DNA of 5,981 nucleotides. It comes from DATDTB01 sp035291025. GTDB lineage: Archaea > Iainarchaeota > Iainarchaeia > JAFGOX01 > DATDTB01. The notes under the pieces are model-generated. The model was not told the DNA's origin. It ran no database searches and saw only the letters and a list, made by a program, of their open reading frames with translations. Shown here piece after piece: positions 5,948 through 5,981 of the stretch. Each line of letters begins with the position of its first letter. Within the stretch, counting starts at the first letter, position 1. Location: contig DATDTB010000083.1 in assembly GCA_035291025.1 (NCBI GenBank), positions 1 to 5,981 on the forward strand, in the 5' to 3' direction. The translations under genes and the position numbers were made by a program.

Positions 5948-5981
5948 CCTTTTCCTCACAACGCGTTCAACAACCACAGCA
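5948..5981 (+). other. Downstream edge, no recognisable gene
   Basis: Directly after the TAG stop comes CCTTTTCCTC, a short pyrimidine-rich run that could contribute to archaeal transcription termination, but four T are too few to call a terminator with confidence. Nothing else is recognisable before the window ends. Confidence 0.3.

Overview
The window reads as a piece of an archaeal chromosome. The reasons are a stand-alone Lhr-Core type helicase followed directly by an SbcD/Mre11-related metallophosphoesterase (a pair typical of archaea), a SpoIIM-type membrane protein of the kind common in archaea, mostly absent or weak Shine-Dalgarno sites, and TATA-like AT boxes about 26 nt upstream of starts. 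The small dense gene set and the glycine-rich secreted protein would suit a DPANN lineage (Diapherotrites/Micrarchaeota-like). That placement is inference; no marker gene here proves it.

Layout, left to right. 1-500 (minus, runs off the left edge): a GTG-started secreted protein with a clear signal peptide and then a nearly pure Gly/Phe/Pro low-complexity domain. 501-581: its leader, holding an SD-like site, a possible 7-residue mini-ORF and two copies of a 10-bp AT/GGC motif. 582-1481 (minus): a polytopic SpoIIM/DUF95-like membrane protein with its own TATA-like box. 1550-2329 (minus): a metallophosphoesterase overlapping by 4 nt the end of 2326-5013 (minus), the Lhr helicase. 5014-5146: a divergent promoter region with a self-complementary TTTTTAAAA box and a small inverted repeat. 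5147-5947 (plus): a GNAT-fold acetyltransferase-like protein with an unrecognised N-terminal segment and a very basic tail. 5948-5981: nothing recognisable apart from a short T run after the stop. No intergenic stretch exceeds about 135 bases; no RNA gene, CRISPR array, insertion sequence or integrase was seen.

How the genes fit together: helicase and phosphoesterase form a translationally coupled two-gene unit for nucleic-acid processing or repair. The SpoIIM-like protein and the secreted glycine-rich protein lie downstream on the same strand but each has its own promoter-like sequence, and they share a motif (AAARGGCTTT), so a joint envelope-related role is possible but unproven. The least ordinary item is the secreted Gly-Phe-Pro repeat protein: 25 regularly spaced phenylalanines in a glycine background with no basic residues in the visible mature part.
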